Assembly (NCBI GenBank): GCA_035286125.1
Contig: JAYKIS010000086.1
Span: forward strand, 10,179-74,178
Reading direction: 5' to 3'
Origin: VGJW01 sp035286125
GTDB lineage: Bacteria > Cyanobacteriota > Sericytochromatia > S15B-MN24 > VGJW01
Length of the DNA stretch: 64,000 nt
The notes below the pieces were generated by a model. That model was not told where the DNA came from. It ran no database searches and saw only the letters and a program-made list of their open reading frames with translations. A program made the position numbers and the translations under genes. This document shows, piece by piece, positions 18,162 through 27,747 of the stretch. How positions within the stretch are numbered: position 1 is the stretch's first letter; each line of letters starts with the position of its first letter.

Positions 18162-18853
18162 CGGCCGACCTCGCCCGCGGAGTCGATGCGTACACGACCC
18201 GCCAGCTCGAGGATCTCGAGTTGGGTGTCCGCCGAAGCCTTGTCGGCCTGCACCAGCATCTTGCCGTCATGGCTCTTGAGGCGCAGCCTCCGGGGCAGGT
18301 TCATGCGATGCTCGCGGACCTTGTAGCGTGCCTCTTCGGTGGTCAGCGTGTCCTTGTCATCTGTGGTGAACGTCGCTGCCCCACGAATGGTGAGCTCTTC
18401 GTAGTCGTTGTCATATTCCGCTTCGCGTGCTGCCCAGCGAACGGTCCGGACCAGGGGAGACGGCGTCGGCCGCGGAGTCGGCCCCACCACAACGGCCGCG
18501 GGTGGCAAGGTCGCGGTGGGGTCGGACTTCCAGTCCTTGAGGTTGACGAACCGGCCCTTGGGCTTGCCCACGAATTGGATGACGCGCTGGTTCTGGCCCG
18601 CCGTCATTTCGGGCACCTGGATGTCCCAACGCGCCAGGCCCTTGTCCCGACCACGCACCTCGACCTGTTCGAACTGCAACTCGAGTTCGGGGCGCATCGC
18701 GGCTTCGACCGGCTTCAGCAGGGTATTGCGCGGAATCTCGGGACGGCGCAGCCACAAGACGCACGGCACGACGATGACAGCCACGGCCAGCGCAGCCATC
18801 AGGCCTTGCCGCCACCGCACGGGCACGCGGCCCAGCGCCGCAAGGCGATTCAC
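18158..18853 (-). CDS. lptC: LptC-like LPS export protein
   Basis: The 231-residue product has one N-terminal membrane anchor (LMAALAVAVIVVPCVLWL, residues ~18-36) and a periplasmic domain with LptC features (LQFEQVEVRGRDKGLARWDI, then YEELTIRGAATFTTDDKDTL). LptC bridges LptFG to LptA. The start is a GTG overlapping the lnt stop, and its stop overlaps the lptA start, so all three are coupled. The middle holds a Pro-rich insertion (~residues 115-135). Confidence 0.85.
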   Translation of the reverse strand: MNRLAALGRVPVRWRQGLMAALAVAVIVVPCVLWLRRPEIPRNTLLKPVEAAMRPELELQFEQVEVRGRDKGLARWDIQVPEMTAGQNQRVIQFVGKPKGRFVNLKDWKSDPTATLPPAAVVVGPTPRPTPSPLVRTVRWAAREAEYDNDYEELTIRGAATFTTDDKDTLTTEEARYKVREHRMNLPRRLRLKSHDGKMLVQADKASADTQLEILELAGRVRIDSAGEVGR

Positions 18854-20541
18854 CCCCGGGGCTCCGCCATCGGCCCTGCCGCCATCGGCCCTGCCGCCGG
18901 CGCACGACCGTAGGCCGCGAACCAGGCAAGGACCAGGAAGACTCCGGCGAGGCCGATTGGCCAGTCACCATGGGCGCTGTAGGGTGTCACGACGGTCATG
19001 GGGACGAAGGATGCGGTCGCGACGGCCTCCTTGAAGGTCCCCGTCCGGGCGTGGACGCGCCCGTCGGGACCGATGATGCCTGAAACTCCGGTGTTGGCGG
19101 CGCGCAGAACCCATCGCCGGGTCTCGACGGCGCGCAGGATGGCGTGGGCAAAGTGCTGGTGGGGTGCGCTGGTGTCCTTGTACCAGGCGTCATTGGTGAC
19201 AATCGCGAGGACGTTGGCCCCTGCTGCCGCATCGGCTCCGAGCGCCGAGGGGAAGATCGAGTCGAAGCAGATGCCCGTGCCGATCTTGCCGCCTGCGTCT
19301 CCCAGGTCGAGGGGCACGGGGCCTTCGCCCCGCGCGAGATCCTGCGACAGGATGTTCAGTCTGGACAGTACGTCAGGCAGGATGCCCCGGAAGGGCAGGA
19401 ACTCTCCGAAGGGCACCAGGTGGCGCTTGGCTTCCCATAGCCACGGTCCCGGGGAACCCCCGAGGACGGTCGCGGCATTCATCAGGGCCGGGGGCTGTCC
19501 TTCGGAGTCGGGCCTGGCGAAGAACGCACCCGTGACGAGTCGTCGTTCGCCGCCGACGGGGAACTGTTCCCGGAGCCGCGCCAGGACGGCCCGCGTGTCG
19601 GGTCGGTCGGGCGCGTTCCAGAGGATCGGAAGGGCCGATTCGGGCCAGACGACCACCCGGCTATCGGCTGAGCGCGACAGTGCGACGTACCGATCGACCA
19701 TCCTGTCGAGGCGAGCAGGGTCCCACTTCTGGTCGGAAGGGAAGTTTCCCTGGACCACAGCAGCCGTGACGGCACCCTCCGTGGTTTCGGCCGGGCGGCT
19801 GAGATGGCCGATGCCAAGCCACGCCAGGAACAGCCACGGGACGACCTTGACGACGCCATGACTGCTTCGCCAGCGCTCCACGATGGCTGCGGCGGCAAAG
19901 GCGATCAGGCCCCCGAGGGGATAGGGGCCGACGAGCGAGATGGCCTGCAGGACATGAGGCGTCTCGACCTGGGTCAGGGCGAGGGGACCCCAGGGATAGG
20001 CGAGGTCGCCCTGCGCCTGAAGCCATTCGAAGACCATCCAGGCGCAGGCGGCCAGAAGGGGAATTCCTCCGATGGGCAGTCCACCGGAGCGCCAGCGCCG
20101 GACGAGATTGCCGTAGAGCACGCCGAAGACGGCTGATCCGAAGCCGATGACGACGGCGACACCCACGAGGCAGACGCCAACCACGACCAGGGACAGGTCA
20201 TACGGGATGCCCAGCCACGTTAGGGGATGCATGGCGAGCAGCCAATGATTCAGAACGGCCTGGAAAGCCACTCCGAAGGCCAGACCTGCCTTGAAATCGC
20301 CCCGCCAGCCGGCCTCGCCGCCCAGCACCGCGAGCAGCGGAACGAGGGCGACCCAGGCGACGAGGCCCGGCGCGATGGCCGCAGGGCTGCCCGGCGCGAC
20401 AAGGCCGGGGAAAGACAGGCCCAGCAAGAGCCCCCCCAGCGCGGCAAGAATCCAGCCCCGGCGCCCCTGCGGGACCGGAGCTGCCGGGACGGTGGACGTC
20501 AGCTCGGATGTCGGGGGAACGGTCTCCATGGGGAGGGTCAT
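18850..20541 (-). CDS. lnt: Apolipoprotein N-acyltransferase
   Basis: Lnt adds the third acyl chain to lipoproteins at the inner membrane. The ~563-residue product has 6-8 membrane helices in its first ~250 residues and a C-terminal membrane helix, with a nitrilase-like domain between. The catalytic triad is visible: Glu in WPESALPI, Lys in EAKRHLVPFGEF and Cys in GTGICFDSIFP. The start is uncertain: ATG 20541 or 20529, neither with a good ribosome-binding site. The window encodes many lipoproteins that would be its substrates. Divergent from lptF; first gene of lnt-lptC-lptA. Confidence 0.96.
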   Translation of the reverse strand: MTLPMETVPPTSELTSTVPAAPVPQGRRGWILAALGGLLLGLSFPGLVAPGSPAAIAPGLVAWVALVPLLAVLGGEAGWRGDFKAGLAFGVAFQAVLNHWLLAMHPLTWLGIPYDLSLVVVGVCLVGVAVVIGFGSAVFGVLYGNLVRRWRSGGLPIGGIPLLAACAWMVFEWLQAQGDLAYPWGPLALTQVETPHVLQAISLVGPYPLGGLIAFAAAAIVERWRSSHGVVKVVPWLFLAWLGIGHLSRPAETTEGAVTAAVVQGNFPSDQKWDPARLDRMVDRYVALSRSADSRVVVWPESALPILWNAPDRPDTRAVLARLREQFPVGGERRLVTGAFFARPDSEGQPPALMNAATVLGGSPGPWLWEAKRHLVPFGEFLPFRGILPDVLSRLNILSQDLARGEGPVPLDLGDAGGKIGTGICFDSIFPSALGADAAAGANVLAIVTNDAWYKDTSAPHQHFAHAILRAVETRRWVLRAANTGVSGIIGPDGRVHARTGTFKEAVATASFVPMTVVTPYSAHGDWPIGLAGVFLVLAWFAAYGRAPAAGPMAAGPMAEPRG

Positions 20542-20577
20542 GGTAGCACGGGCCGCCCCACCCCCCGCCGCGGCGGA

Positions 20578-20607
20578 TTCGGTCCCGCAGGCGCCAAGGT
20601 ATATGAT
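20578..20607 (+). promoter_or_regulatory. Possible promoter for the lptF unit
   Basis: TATGAT at 20602-20607 is a good -10 match. The best -35 at 18 bases (TTCGGT, 20578-20583) is weak. It lies 35 bases before the lptF ATG in the divergent lnt/lptF interval. Confidence 0.3.
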
Positions 20608-20641
20608 GGGGGCCAGACCCCCGGCCGGGTCCGACCCCCGC

Positions 20642-21727
20642 ATGCGGACGCTCGATCGCTACGTCATGGCCGAGCTTTTCCGACCGTTCTTCGTCGGAGT
20701 GCTCGGCTTCATCGTCCTGATGCTCAGCTTCACGCTGTCGAGCTTCACGGACCTGATCTTCACGGCTGGCGCCTCGCCCGGCCCCGTGATGATGTTGCTG
20801 CTCTACACGCTGCCCAGCGTGATGGTGCTGGCCTTTCCCGTGGCCTACCTGTTCTCGAGCCTGCTGGGCATCGGGCGGATGGCCCGGGACTTCGAAATCA
20901 TCGCGCTCCGGAGCGGCGGTGTTTCGGTCAAGCGTATCCTGGCGCCTATCCTGCTGGGGGCGGCCCTGGTCTCCATGGCCAATTTCTTTTTCAACGACGT
21001 TGTCGTGCCCTGGAGCAACCAGCGCATCAAGGAGACCAAGGCCTCGTTGATGAAGGCGTCGCTAAGGCCGGTCATCCGGCCCAATGTGTTCTTCAAGGGC
21101 ACCGAGAACCGCAGCTTCTACGTCAAGGCCATCGATCCGCGGACCAGCGAGATGCAGGACATCCTGATCCTGGACCAGGGGCGGCCTGGTTGGCCCCAGT
21201 TGATTACTGCCCGCAGGGGGCGATGGCTCTCGTCCGCGGATACCGGGGTCTGGGAGCTCGAGGACGGCGAGGTCCGCAAGTTCGGGGAAACCGGCCATGT
21301 GGACCATGAAATCCGGTTCCGCAAGCTGCGCATCCAGTTCCGGATGGACAATCCGATGCTCGGGTCCGACCTGGATCCGGCGGGCCTTAATGCCTCGAAC
21401 CTCGACAAGCAGATCTCCCAGCTCAAGAAGCAGGGCGGGGATACCCACGCGCTCGAGGTGGCGTACCACATGAAGTTCAGCGTCCCGCTGGCGACCTTCG
21501 CCGCCGCGCTGATCTCGGCCCCACTGGGGATGATTTTCTCGCGCCTGGGTCCCTATATCGGCGTCGCCTTGTCGGTCATCCTGGTCTTCCTCTACTACAC
21601 GGCCATGCAGACCTTCCAGGCGATGGGCCAGGCGGGCTACCTGCATCCGGTGCTCGCGGCATGGATGCAGAACCTGGTCTTCGGGATCGTGGGTCTTGTC
21701 CTGATGTCCCGGGTGGACCGACGATGA
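20642..21727 (+). CDS. lptF: LptF/LptG-family permease (first copy)
   Basis: This 361-residue protein belongs to the YjgP/YjgQ family, the membrane part of the LptB2FG transporter that pulls LPS from the inner membrane. The N-terminus MRTLDRYVMAELFRPFFVG is the family signature, followed by helices at ~15-35, 55-80 and 95-120, a periplasmic domain (~130-265) and three C-terminal helices. The ATPase LptB is not in the window. Which of the two copies is F and which is G cannot be decided from sequence alone. The gene overlaps its sister by ATGA. Confidence 0.92.
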   Translation: MRTLDRYVMAELFRPFFVGVLGFIVLMLSFTLSSFTDLIFTAGASPGPVMMLLLYTLPSVMVLAFPVAYLFSSLLGIGRMARDFEIIALRSGGVSVKRILAPILLGAALVSMANFFFNDVVVPWSNQRIKETKASLMKASLRPVIRPNVFFKGTENRSFYVKAIDPRTSEMQDILILDQGRPGWPQLITARRGRWLSSADTGVWELEDGEVRKFGETGHVDHEIRFRKLRIQFRMDNPMLGSDLDPAGLNASNLDKQISQLKKQGGDTHALEVAYHMKFSVPLATFAAALISAPLGMIFSRLGPYIGVALSVILVFLYYTAMQTFQAMGQAGYLHPVLAAWMQNLVFGIVGLVLMSRVDRR

Positions 21728-22809
21728 TGTCGGCCATTGCCGATCGCTACATCCTGCGGGAATTGATCCGGCCGTTCCTCGCAGGCGTGGGCGGCTTCCT
21801 GGTGATGAACCTCATCAACCTGCTCTACATCTATGCCTCGTTGATTGTGCAGAGCGGCGTGCCCGTCGACGTCGTCGCACGGTTGCTGCTCTTCAACCTG
21901 CCGGCCATCCTGGTGATTACCTTCCCGGTGGCCTATCTCTTCGCGACGCTGATCGCTGTGGGGCGGTTGAGCAGGGACTTCGAGATCGTGGCCCTGCGCG
22001 CCTGCGGCGTGAGTTTCCGGCGCCTGTGCGCCCCGGTGCTGGCGGGTGCCGTGCTGGTCGCGGGGGCGGGCTTCGTCTGCAACGATCAGTTGGTGCCGTG
22101 GTCCAACAGGCAGGTGGTGGACCTGGTCCGGACCCTGATGCTCAAGCAGACCAAGGCCGTATTCAAGGACAACGTCTTCTTCCGCGGCGACGGTGATCGC
22201 ACGTTCTACGTCCGCCAGGTCGACGAGCGCACCAATATGCTCTACGACGCCATCGTCATCGATCGCAAGGGTCCCTATGGCGTCGTGCTTACGGCCCGAA
22301 ACGGCACGTGGAACGGTACGCGCTGGGATCTGCAGGATGGTGTCGAGCACCGCTACGGACCTGACGGTGCCTTCGTCGTCGAGGAAACGCCTTTCTCGGT
22401 CCGGGCCGTCGAGGTAGGCCAGGATCCCCAGGCCTACTATCGCAACGGCGAGCTCTCACCTCAGGAGCAGACCTCGGCCGAACTGGGCCAGCAGATCCGC
22501 ACGCTCAAGGCTGCCGGCGTCGACACGAAGTCGGCCGAGGTCGACTACCACCTCAAGTTCAGCCTGCCACTTGCGGCCGTGGTGGTGGCCCTGCTGGCTG
22601 CGCCCCTCGGGTTCCGCTTCGGGCGCCTCGGCATCTTCATCGGCGTCTCGCTGACCATCGCCCTCGTGGCCGTCTATTACGTGGTGATGTCCATCTCCCG
22701 GTCGATGGGCAACGCCGGCATGTTGCCGCCGCACTGGGCGGCATGGAGCCAGAACGTCCTCTATGCGGTGGTGGGCACGGGTCTGCTGTGGCGGGTGGAC
22801 CGACGGTGA
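21724..22809 (+). CDS. lptG: LptF/LptG-family permease (second copy)
   Basis: This 361-residue paralogue of the preceding gene has the same plan (SAIADRYILRELIRPFLAGV at the N-terminus, six membrane helices, one periplasmic domain). The two would form the LptFG heterodimer. The start overlaps the upstream stop (ATGA; a second ATG follows directly) and the stop overlaps the lptD start (GTGA). Having two copies fits a full diderm transporter. Confidence 0.92.
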   Translation: MMSAIADRYILRELIRPFLAGVGGFLVMNLINLLYIYASLIVQSGVPVDVVARLLLFNLPAILVITFPVAYLFATLIAVGRLSRDFEIVALRACGVSFRRLCAPVLAGAVLVAGAGFVCNDQLVPWSNRQVVDLVRTLMLKQTKAVFKDNVFFRGDGDRTFYVRQVDERTNMLYDAIVIDRKGPYGVVLTARNGTWNGTRWDLQDGVEHRYGPDGAFVVEETPFSVRAVEVGQDPQAYYRNGELSPQEQTSAELGQQIRTLKAAGVDTKSAEVDYHLKFSLPLAAVVVALLAAPLGFRFGRLGIFIGVSLTIALVAVYYVVMSISRSMGNAGMLPPHWAAWSQNVLYAVVGTGLLWRVDRR

Positions 22810-25796
22810 AGGTCAATCTTGGCAAGGTAGCGGCCGTGCTGGCCGTGCTTCAGGTCCTGGGCCAACCCCTGCCGGCGTTGGCCCAGGACCAGGCCGTGCC
22901 GGTTCCGCCGATGATGCCTGCGGGTGGCGGGCCTGGCGCGCCGCCCGCAGGGCGTGTTCCCGCCACGCCGGGCACCCGTGCGCCATTGCCGGCGACCGGG
23001 TCCGTCCGCCCCCCGACAGCGCCCCGGCCCGAACCGACGGCGCCCCCTTACATCCCGGGCGCCACGGCAAGCCGTTCGGCCCTGCCGGATCCGGACCAGG
23101 ACGAGGCCACGGGGGACATCCCCCTGGAGGCCAAGCCATTGCCGGCGCCGGCGACAGGTTCGTCGACAGTCCGCCTCAAGGCCGACGTGCTGCGCCAGGA
23201 CCGTGCGGCGAAGATGGGGCGCGCCGAGGGACATGTTGCCCTGCAGTACCAGGACATCAGCCTTGAGACCGATTGGCTCGAATATGACCAAGACAAGAAG
23301 ATCGTCCGTACCGATCGGCCTTTCACCCTCTTGCAGGCAGCATCGGGGGGGACCCAGCGCATTACGGGCAAGGGCCTGTCGTTCCACCTGGACAGCCGGG
23401 ATGCCACTGTCCGCCACGCCTACCTGACGGTGCCGGCTCCGCAGTCCGGTCAGATCCTGTACGTCACGGCGGACGAGTTGGAATCCCGGGGACGTACGCG
23501 CTTCTTTCTGAAGCGGGGCGTGGTGAGCACCTGCGAGGAAGTCCAGCAGGAGATCACGCCCCACTACCACATTCAGGCCGAGCGGATCGAACTGGTGCCC
23601 GACGACTATGTGGTCGGCTGGAATGCCTGGGTCAACGTCAACAACACCCGCAGCATCTGGCTGCCGTCGTTCTGGTTACCGCTCAAGAAGCGCGAGAGCC
23701 GGGCCGAGTTCGGCCAGAACGAGATTGAGGGACTCTTCGCCAAGACGGGCTTCGGCTATCAGTTGGACCAGAGCCAGTCCGGCACGATTTTCCTGCACAT
23801 GTTGCAGAAGAAGGGGCCCGGCATCGGTTTCACGCACCAGATTGCCAATGGCAGTCGGTCGATGACCCAACTGGATGCGTTCGGTCTGCTGCTGCCCGAC
23901 GCCGCGCCCTCGGGCTCGGTCGCCATTCACGGCCTGGATGCGGACAACCGCCGCCCCTTCGACGATCGCATGTGGAAGATACGTCACCAGCAGCGGCTGC
24001 TGGACACGATGACGCTCGACCTTTCGCTCGAGGACTGGAACCTCTACACCCTGGCGAATGCCCAGGCCGTCGTGGGCAACAACCTGCAGCGTACTGGCCT
24101 GAACGAGGATGTGCTGGCGACCAAGGACTACAGGCAGGACCATGCCGCCCATACGCTTCAACTGACCGACCAGCGCAACGGTATCAATTGGGGGTTGTCG
24201 CGCCAGTTCCGCGACGAGCGGGGCACGAGGGGACAGCTGTTTCAGGTCTCCACGTCTTACGGTGCCAACGCATCGTGGTCCCGGGACGGGACTTCCGTAA
24301 GGTTCCAGACCAATTCCCAGACCAACCTGCCGCGCCCGCGCCCCGGTGCCACGGGTATCTTCGCGCCCACGACCACGGATCCTGCCAAGCTCGAAAACAC
24401 CAACCTCGACGGCAACCTGCAACTTGATCAGCAGTTCGGAACGGGTGTACGGGCTTCGTGGAGCCAACGCTACCGTCGGACGCGTGCACCTGCGGCCTTC
24501 GGATCGACCTTGCCGACCGAGGTCGAAGAGCTCGAGGAGAAGCTGGACCTGAATCAGGACCTGGGCTGGGCGAGCAGCCGTGTCAGCATGGGCAAGCTGC
24601 TGCTGTTCCAGCCCAATGGCCTCGAGGCCAAGAACATCAAGGCCAGGAACTACGTCGACAAGCTGCCTGAACTGGATCTCAACCTGAAGCCCCTGTTCGC
24701 GGACATCCAGCCCGTTACCCTGGGCCTTGATGCCGGTCGCTACTTCGAGTGGAACCAGTACCCCACGGTGTCCCGGAGCACGGCCGAGCAGTCCGCAGCC
24801 CTGCGGCCCTACCTTGGTGCCATCGCCCGCTTCAACCCGTCGCTGTCACTGGGGTCCAGGGCACACGCCATCTTGCCGGGCACCACTGTCGACATGGGTG
24901 GAACAGGTTTCAACCAGCGCTTCTACAGCACGGGTGACGCGGCCTTCGTGCTCAATGTCAATGCCGTGATGGTCTCGCAGGTCGGCGAGGCCCTGCGGCA
25001 GACCCTGACCTACAAGCGCATCGCGCCGGGGGGTGCCGACGACCCTGATGAGAACCGCAGGTCCACCACGCCATTCCAGTTCGATGCCCTGGCGCTCACG
25101 CAGCTCAGCCAGTTGGACATCGAGGAGCGCCTGGCCCTGACCGGCAAGATGGACTGGACGCACCGGCTCTCCTACGACTACCAGCGTCGCCGCTATGGTG
25201 ACTACGTCAGCACGCTCAACCTGACGCCCGATCCCCGTATCACGGGGACCTTGACGAGCAGCTATCGCTTTCGCGAGATGGAATATTTCGAGCCCACGGG
25301 CGGGAAATGGGGCAACACCGCGCTCGGCCTGACGCTGCGATCGACGCCCGAGGCCTTCGGGGGAGGGTGGGGACGCGAGCAGCTCAACGAGGGCCTGCAG
25401 TTGGTGACCCAGCTCAATTTCGATCCCGAGAAGGGCAAGCTTGCCAGCCTGACGAACGACCTCGTGGCCTCCTTCGGGACCGCGTGGGACAGTCATTGGG
25501 AGCTTTTTGCCGGCGGTTCGTTCGACCTCGTGACCTCGATTCCCGGTGCCGTGCCCGTGCCCGGCGACCCCGACGCCCGAACCTACCGCATCCGCAGGTT
25601 CGGCATCTCGCGTGACCTGCACGACTTCATCCTGTCCTTCGAATATGACCGCCAGTTCGAATCGTTCATGGTGCGCTTGCGCATGACGGCATTCAACACC
25701 GACATCTTCAGTTTCTCGAACCAGGGGCTTGGCGTCGGTGGCGGTCTGGGTTCGCTGGGATCGGCCCTCGGTGGCGGAGGAGGCATCCTGCCTTGA
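22806..25796 (+). CDS. lptD: LPS-assembly outer-membrane protein LptD-like
   Basis: This 996-residue product starts at a GTG overlapping the lptG stop. A Sec signal (VKVNLGKVAAVLAVLQVLGQ, then PLPALAQ) and a Pro-rich stretch (~residues 30-110) precede an OstA-type N-terminal domain (TVRLKADVLRQDRAAKMGRA, ~115-240). A long beta-barrel region follows to near the C-terminus, with the LptD-type segment RTRFFLKRGVVSTCEEVQQE and the barrel start NAWVNVNNTRSIWLPSFWLP. The tail (~last 20 residues) is Gly-rich. The Pro-rich insertion parallels that in lptA. It would insert LPS into the outer leaflet. Confidence 0.88.
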   Translation: MKVNLGKVAAVLAVLQVLGQPLPALAQDQAVPVPPMMPAGGGPGAPPAGRVPATPGTRAPLPATGSVRPPTAPRPEPTAPPYIPGATASRSALPDPDQDEATGDIPLEAKPLPAPATGSSTVRLKADVLRQDRAAKMGRAEGHVALQYQDISLETDWLEYDQDKKIVRTDRPFTLLQAASGGTQRITGKGLSFHLDSRDATVRHAYLTVPAPQSGQILYVTADELESRGRTRFFLKRGVVSTCEEVQQEITPHYHIQAERIELVPDDYVVGWNAWVNVNNTRSIWLPSFWLPLKKRESRAEFGQNEIEGLFAKTGFGYQLDQSQSGTIFLHMLQKKGPGIGFTHQIANGSRSMTQLDAFGLLLPDAAPSGSVAIHGLDADNRRPFDDRMWKIRHQQRLLDTMTLDLSLEDWNLYTLANAQAVVGNNLQRTGLNEDVLATKDYRQDHAAHTLQLTDQRNGINWGLSRQFRDERGTRGQLFQVSTSYGANASWSRDGTSVRFQTNSQTNLPRPRPGATGIFAPTTTDPAKLENTNLDGNLQLDQQFGTGVRASWSQRYRRTRAPAAFGSTLPTEVEELEEKLDLNQDLGWASSRVSMGKLLLFQPNGLEAKNIKARNYVDKLPELDLNLKPLFADIQPVTLGLDAGRYFEWNQYPTVSRSTAEQSAALRPYLGAIARFNPSLSLGSRAHAILPGTTVDMGGTGFNQRFYSTGDAAFVLNVNAVMVSQVGEALRQTLTYKRIAPGGADDPDENRRSTTPFQFDALALTQLSQLDIEERLALTGKMDWTHRLSYDYQRRRYGDYVSTLNLTPDPRITGTLTSSYRFREMEYFEPTGGKWGNTALGLTLRSTPEAFGGGWGREQLNEGLQLVTQLNFDPEKGKLASLTNDLVASFGTAWDSHWELFAGGSFDLVTSIPGAVPVPGDPDARTYRIRRFGISRDLHDFILSFEYDRQFESFMVRLRMTAFNTDIFSFSNQGLGVGGGLGSLGSALGGGGGILP

Positions 25797-26647
25797 GCAC
25801 ATTCACGCGCCGGCTTCCCGTCTGGTTGCTTCTGGCCTTGCTGGGCCTGGTCCTTGCCGGTTGTGCCAATCGGGCGATCAATCCCGCCTCCCGCAACAAT
25901 CTGATCTTCCGTATCCAGATGCAGGGCAAGGTCCCGGATGATCCCAGGGTGCGCATCTTCTTTGTCGTGGATGCCTCGGGACAGGTGGGCCAGGGACCCA
26001 AGACCTTCGGCCCGTGGCTGCGGGACCGTCCCATCATCGGGGCGGATTTCCCCGTCTACCTCGGCAGCGACATGGCCTCGCTCTCCGTGCCACCGGGGAC
26101 GCTCTTCAAGCAAGCGCTCGAGCCCAATTCGTGGACCAATGCCTTCGTCTACACGACGGCAGGCGGCAGGCGGCTCGAGCATTGGGAGCAGACCTACGAT
26201 CCCGCCACCAATGCCCGGGTCGTGCTGCCCGTCATCGCGGCGCGCCCGCCCCTCATCGAGAACCAGGACTGGCGCGTCACGAGTTCGCGAGGGACGGCAC
26301 CCGGCGTTCCCCAGGACGTGCTCGAACTGACGATACCGTTCTCACTCTTCGGGCGTGACCTGACGGCGCTCAATCCGGCGCAGGTGCAGGCCAACCTCGT
26401 GGTCCAGGCGGCGCCGCCGCTCGAGGACACCTCGATCGGTGCCACCACGGAGCGTGCGGGCTACAAGATCGATCAATGGAACTTGCTCGACAACGGCTAC
26501 TTCGCCTTGTCCGTGAGCAAGGCCAGCCCCGTGGATCGCAAGGACGCGCCGCATGTCGGGGCCCTGTTCCCGATCAATGTCCCCTCCGGGGTGGATGTCG
26601 CCGACTGCACGCTCAAAGGCTATACGTCCGAGGTGCGCGGCCTGTAG
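25793..26647 (+). CDS. Lipoprotein coupled to lptD
   Basis: The 284-residue lipoprotein starts at a TTG that overlaps the lptD stop (TTGA). The signal (TRRLPVWLLLALLGLVLAGC) has the lipobox LAGC. The mature protein is beta-rich and contains NLIFRIQMQGKVPDDPRVRI; no family is recognised. Position directly after lptD with overlapping codons suggests a partner of the translocon, in the place LptE holds in Proteobacteria, although there is no visible LptE similarity and it is longer than LptE. Confidence 0.8.
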   Translation: MSTFTRRLPVWLLLALLGLVLAGCANRAINPASRNNLIFRIQMQGKVPDDPRVRIFFVVDASGQVGQGPKTFGPWLRDRPIIGADFPVYLGSDMASLSVPPGTLFKQALEPNSWTNAFVYTTAGGRRLEHWEQTYDPATNARVVLPVIAARPPLIENQDWRVTSSRGTAPGVPQDVLELTIPFSLFGRDLTALNPAQVQANLVVQAAPPLEDTSIGATTERAGYKIDQWNLLDNGYFALSVSKASPVDRKDAPHVGALFPINVPSGVDVADCTLKGYTSEVRGL

Positions 26648-26688
26648 GGGCCCGACGCCCGGAGGGCGAGCGGCGGTTGCGGGTATGC

Positions 26689-27747
26689 ATGCCTTGCCGG
26701 GATCATCCGGCTGCGGGGTGTGCCTTGAATCTTGGGGACCTGGGCGACGACTGGCGGGCGCTGAGGGGGGTCGATTCCCTTCGGCAGTCCGAGGTTCCCG
26801 TCGTGGAGGGAGCTTCGTGGCCCGACCCCGTGACGATTGAGGATGCCTGGCAACTGCTGCGGGAAGGGTATCTGGAGCGGGCACTGGCCTTCTGGGTCGA
26901 CGGTACGGATGTCGATTACGCCTCGACCGGGCTGGGCCTCGCCTGTGCCCTGACGCTGCAGGAGAGCGGTCGCCCGGAGGAAGCGGACGCCTTGTATGGA
27001 AGAGTCCTCGGGCGAGACGGGACATCGGCACGTGGCTGGTACTTGAGGGGCTTGCTGGCGCTCGAACGCGGGCGCGCAGGCGATGCGGCCGAGGCTCTGG
27101 AGAAGGCCGTGGCTTGCGAGCCCGGGGCTTCGCTGGCGTGGTCCGCGCTGGGTCAGGCGCGCTGGGAAGCGGGCGATCGGCAAGGTGCGCGCGAGGCCTT
27201 GTCCGAAGCCCTGGCGCTCGAGCCGGCGGATGGGCCTGCGAGGCAGCAGTTGGCGCTGCTCCTGCTCGAGGAAGGCCACCTCGCCGAGGCCCGGGCAGAG
27301 CTTGCGTTCATCCTCAGGGAGGATCCGACCGATGTGCAGGCTTGGCTCCATCTGGGGCAGGTCGAGGCTGCTGCAGGGGACTGGCCCGCCGTCATGAAGG
27401 CGCACGAACGCGCCGCCGAGATTCAACCCGATTGGCCGGAGCCCTGGGTTCGGTTGGCGACCCTCGCCTGGAATGCGGGACAGCTCGAGGCCTCGGAAGC
27501 CAGCCTGCGCCTGGCGACGGCCCTCGATCCCCATCACATGGAGGCGCATCGCCTGCTGGCGCTGATTGCCCATCGCCGCGGTGACGCCGTCGAGAGCCTG
27601 CGACACGCTGATTTGATGCTGATGGAGGCACCGGAGGCCCCGGATGGTTTCCTGTTCAGGGCAGGCGCCCTGGCCCGCCAAGGCAGGGAACAGGAAGCCG
27701 AATTGGCATTGGGCAGGTGGTTGGCCGTGGCTGTCGGGGAGGATTGA
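26689..27747 (+). CDS. Tetratricopeptide-repeat protein
   Basis: This ~352-residue soluble protein consists of at least seven TPR units from residue ~50 on (WYLRGLLALERGRAGDAAEA, LAWSALGQARWEAGDRQGAR, AWLHLGQVEAAAGDWPAVMK). There is no signal peptide. The start is uncertain: ATG 26689 or TTG 26725, neither with a strong ribosome-binding site. TPR proteins scaffold complexes; its place after the lptD-lipoprotein pair may mean a role in envelope assembly, but that is inference. The stop overlaps the next start (TGATG). Confidence 0.83.
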   Translation: MPCRDHPAAGCALNLGDLGDDWRALRGVDSLRQSEVPVVEGASWPDPVTIEDAWQLLREGYLERALAFWVDGTDVDYASTGLGLACALTLQESGRPEEADALYGRVLGRDGTSARGWYLRGLLALERGRAGDAAEALEKAVACEPGASLAWSALGQARWEAGDRQGAREALSEALALEPADGPARQQLALLLLEEGHLAEARAELAFILREDPTDVQAWLHLGQVEAAAGDWPAVMKAHERAAEIQPDWPEPWVRLATLAWNAGQLEASEASLRLATALDPHHMEAHRLLALIAHRRGDAVESLRHADLMLMEAPEAPDGFLFRAGALARQGREQEAELALGRWLAVAVGED

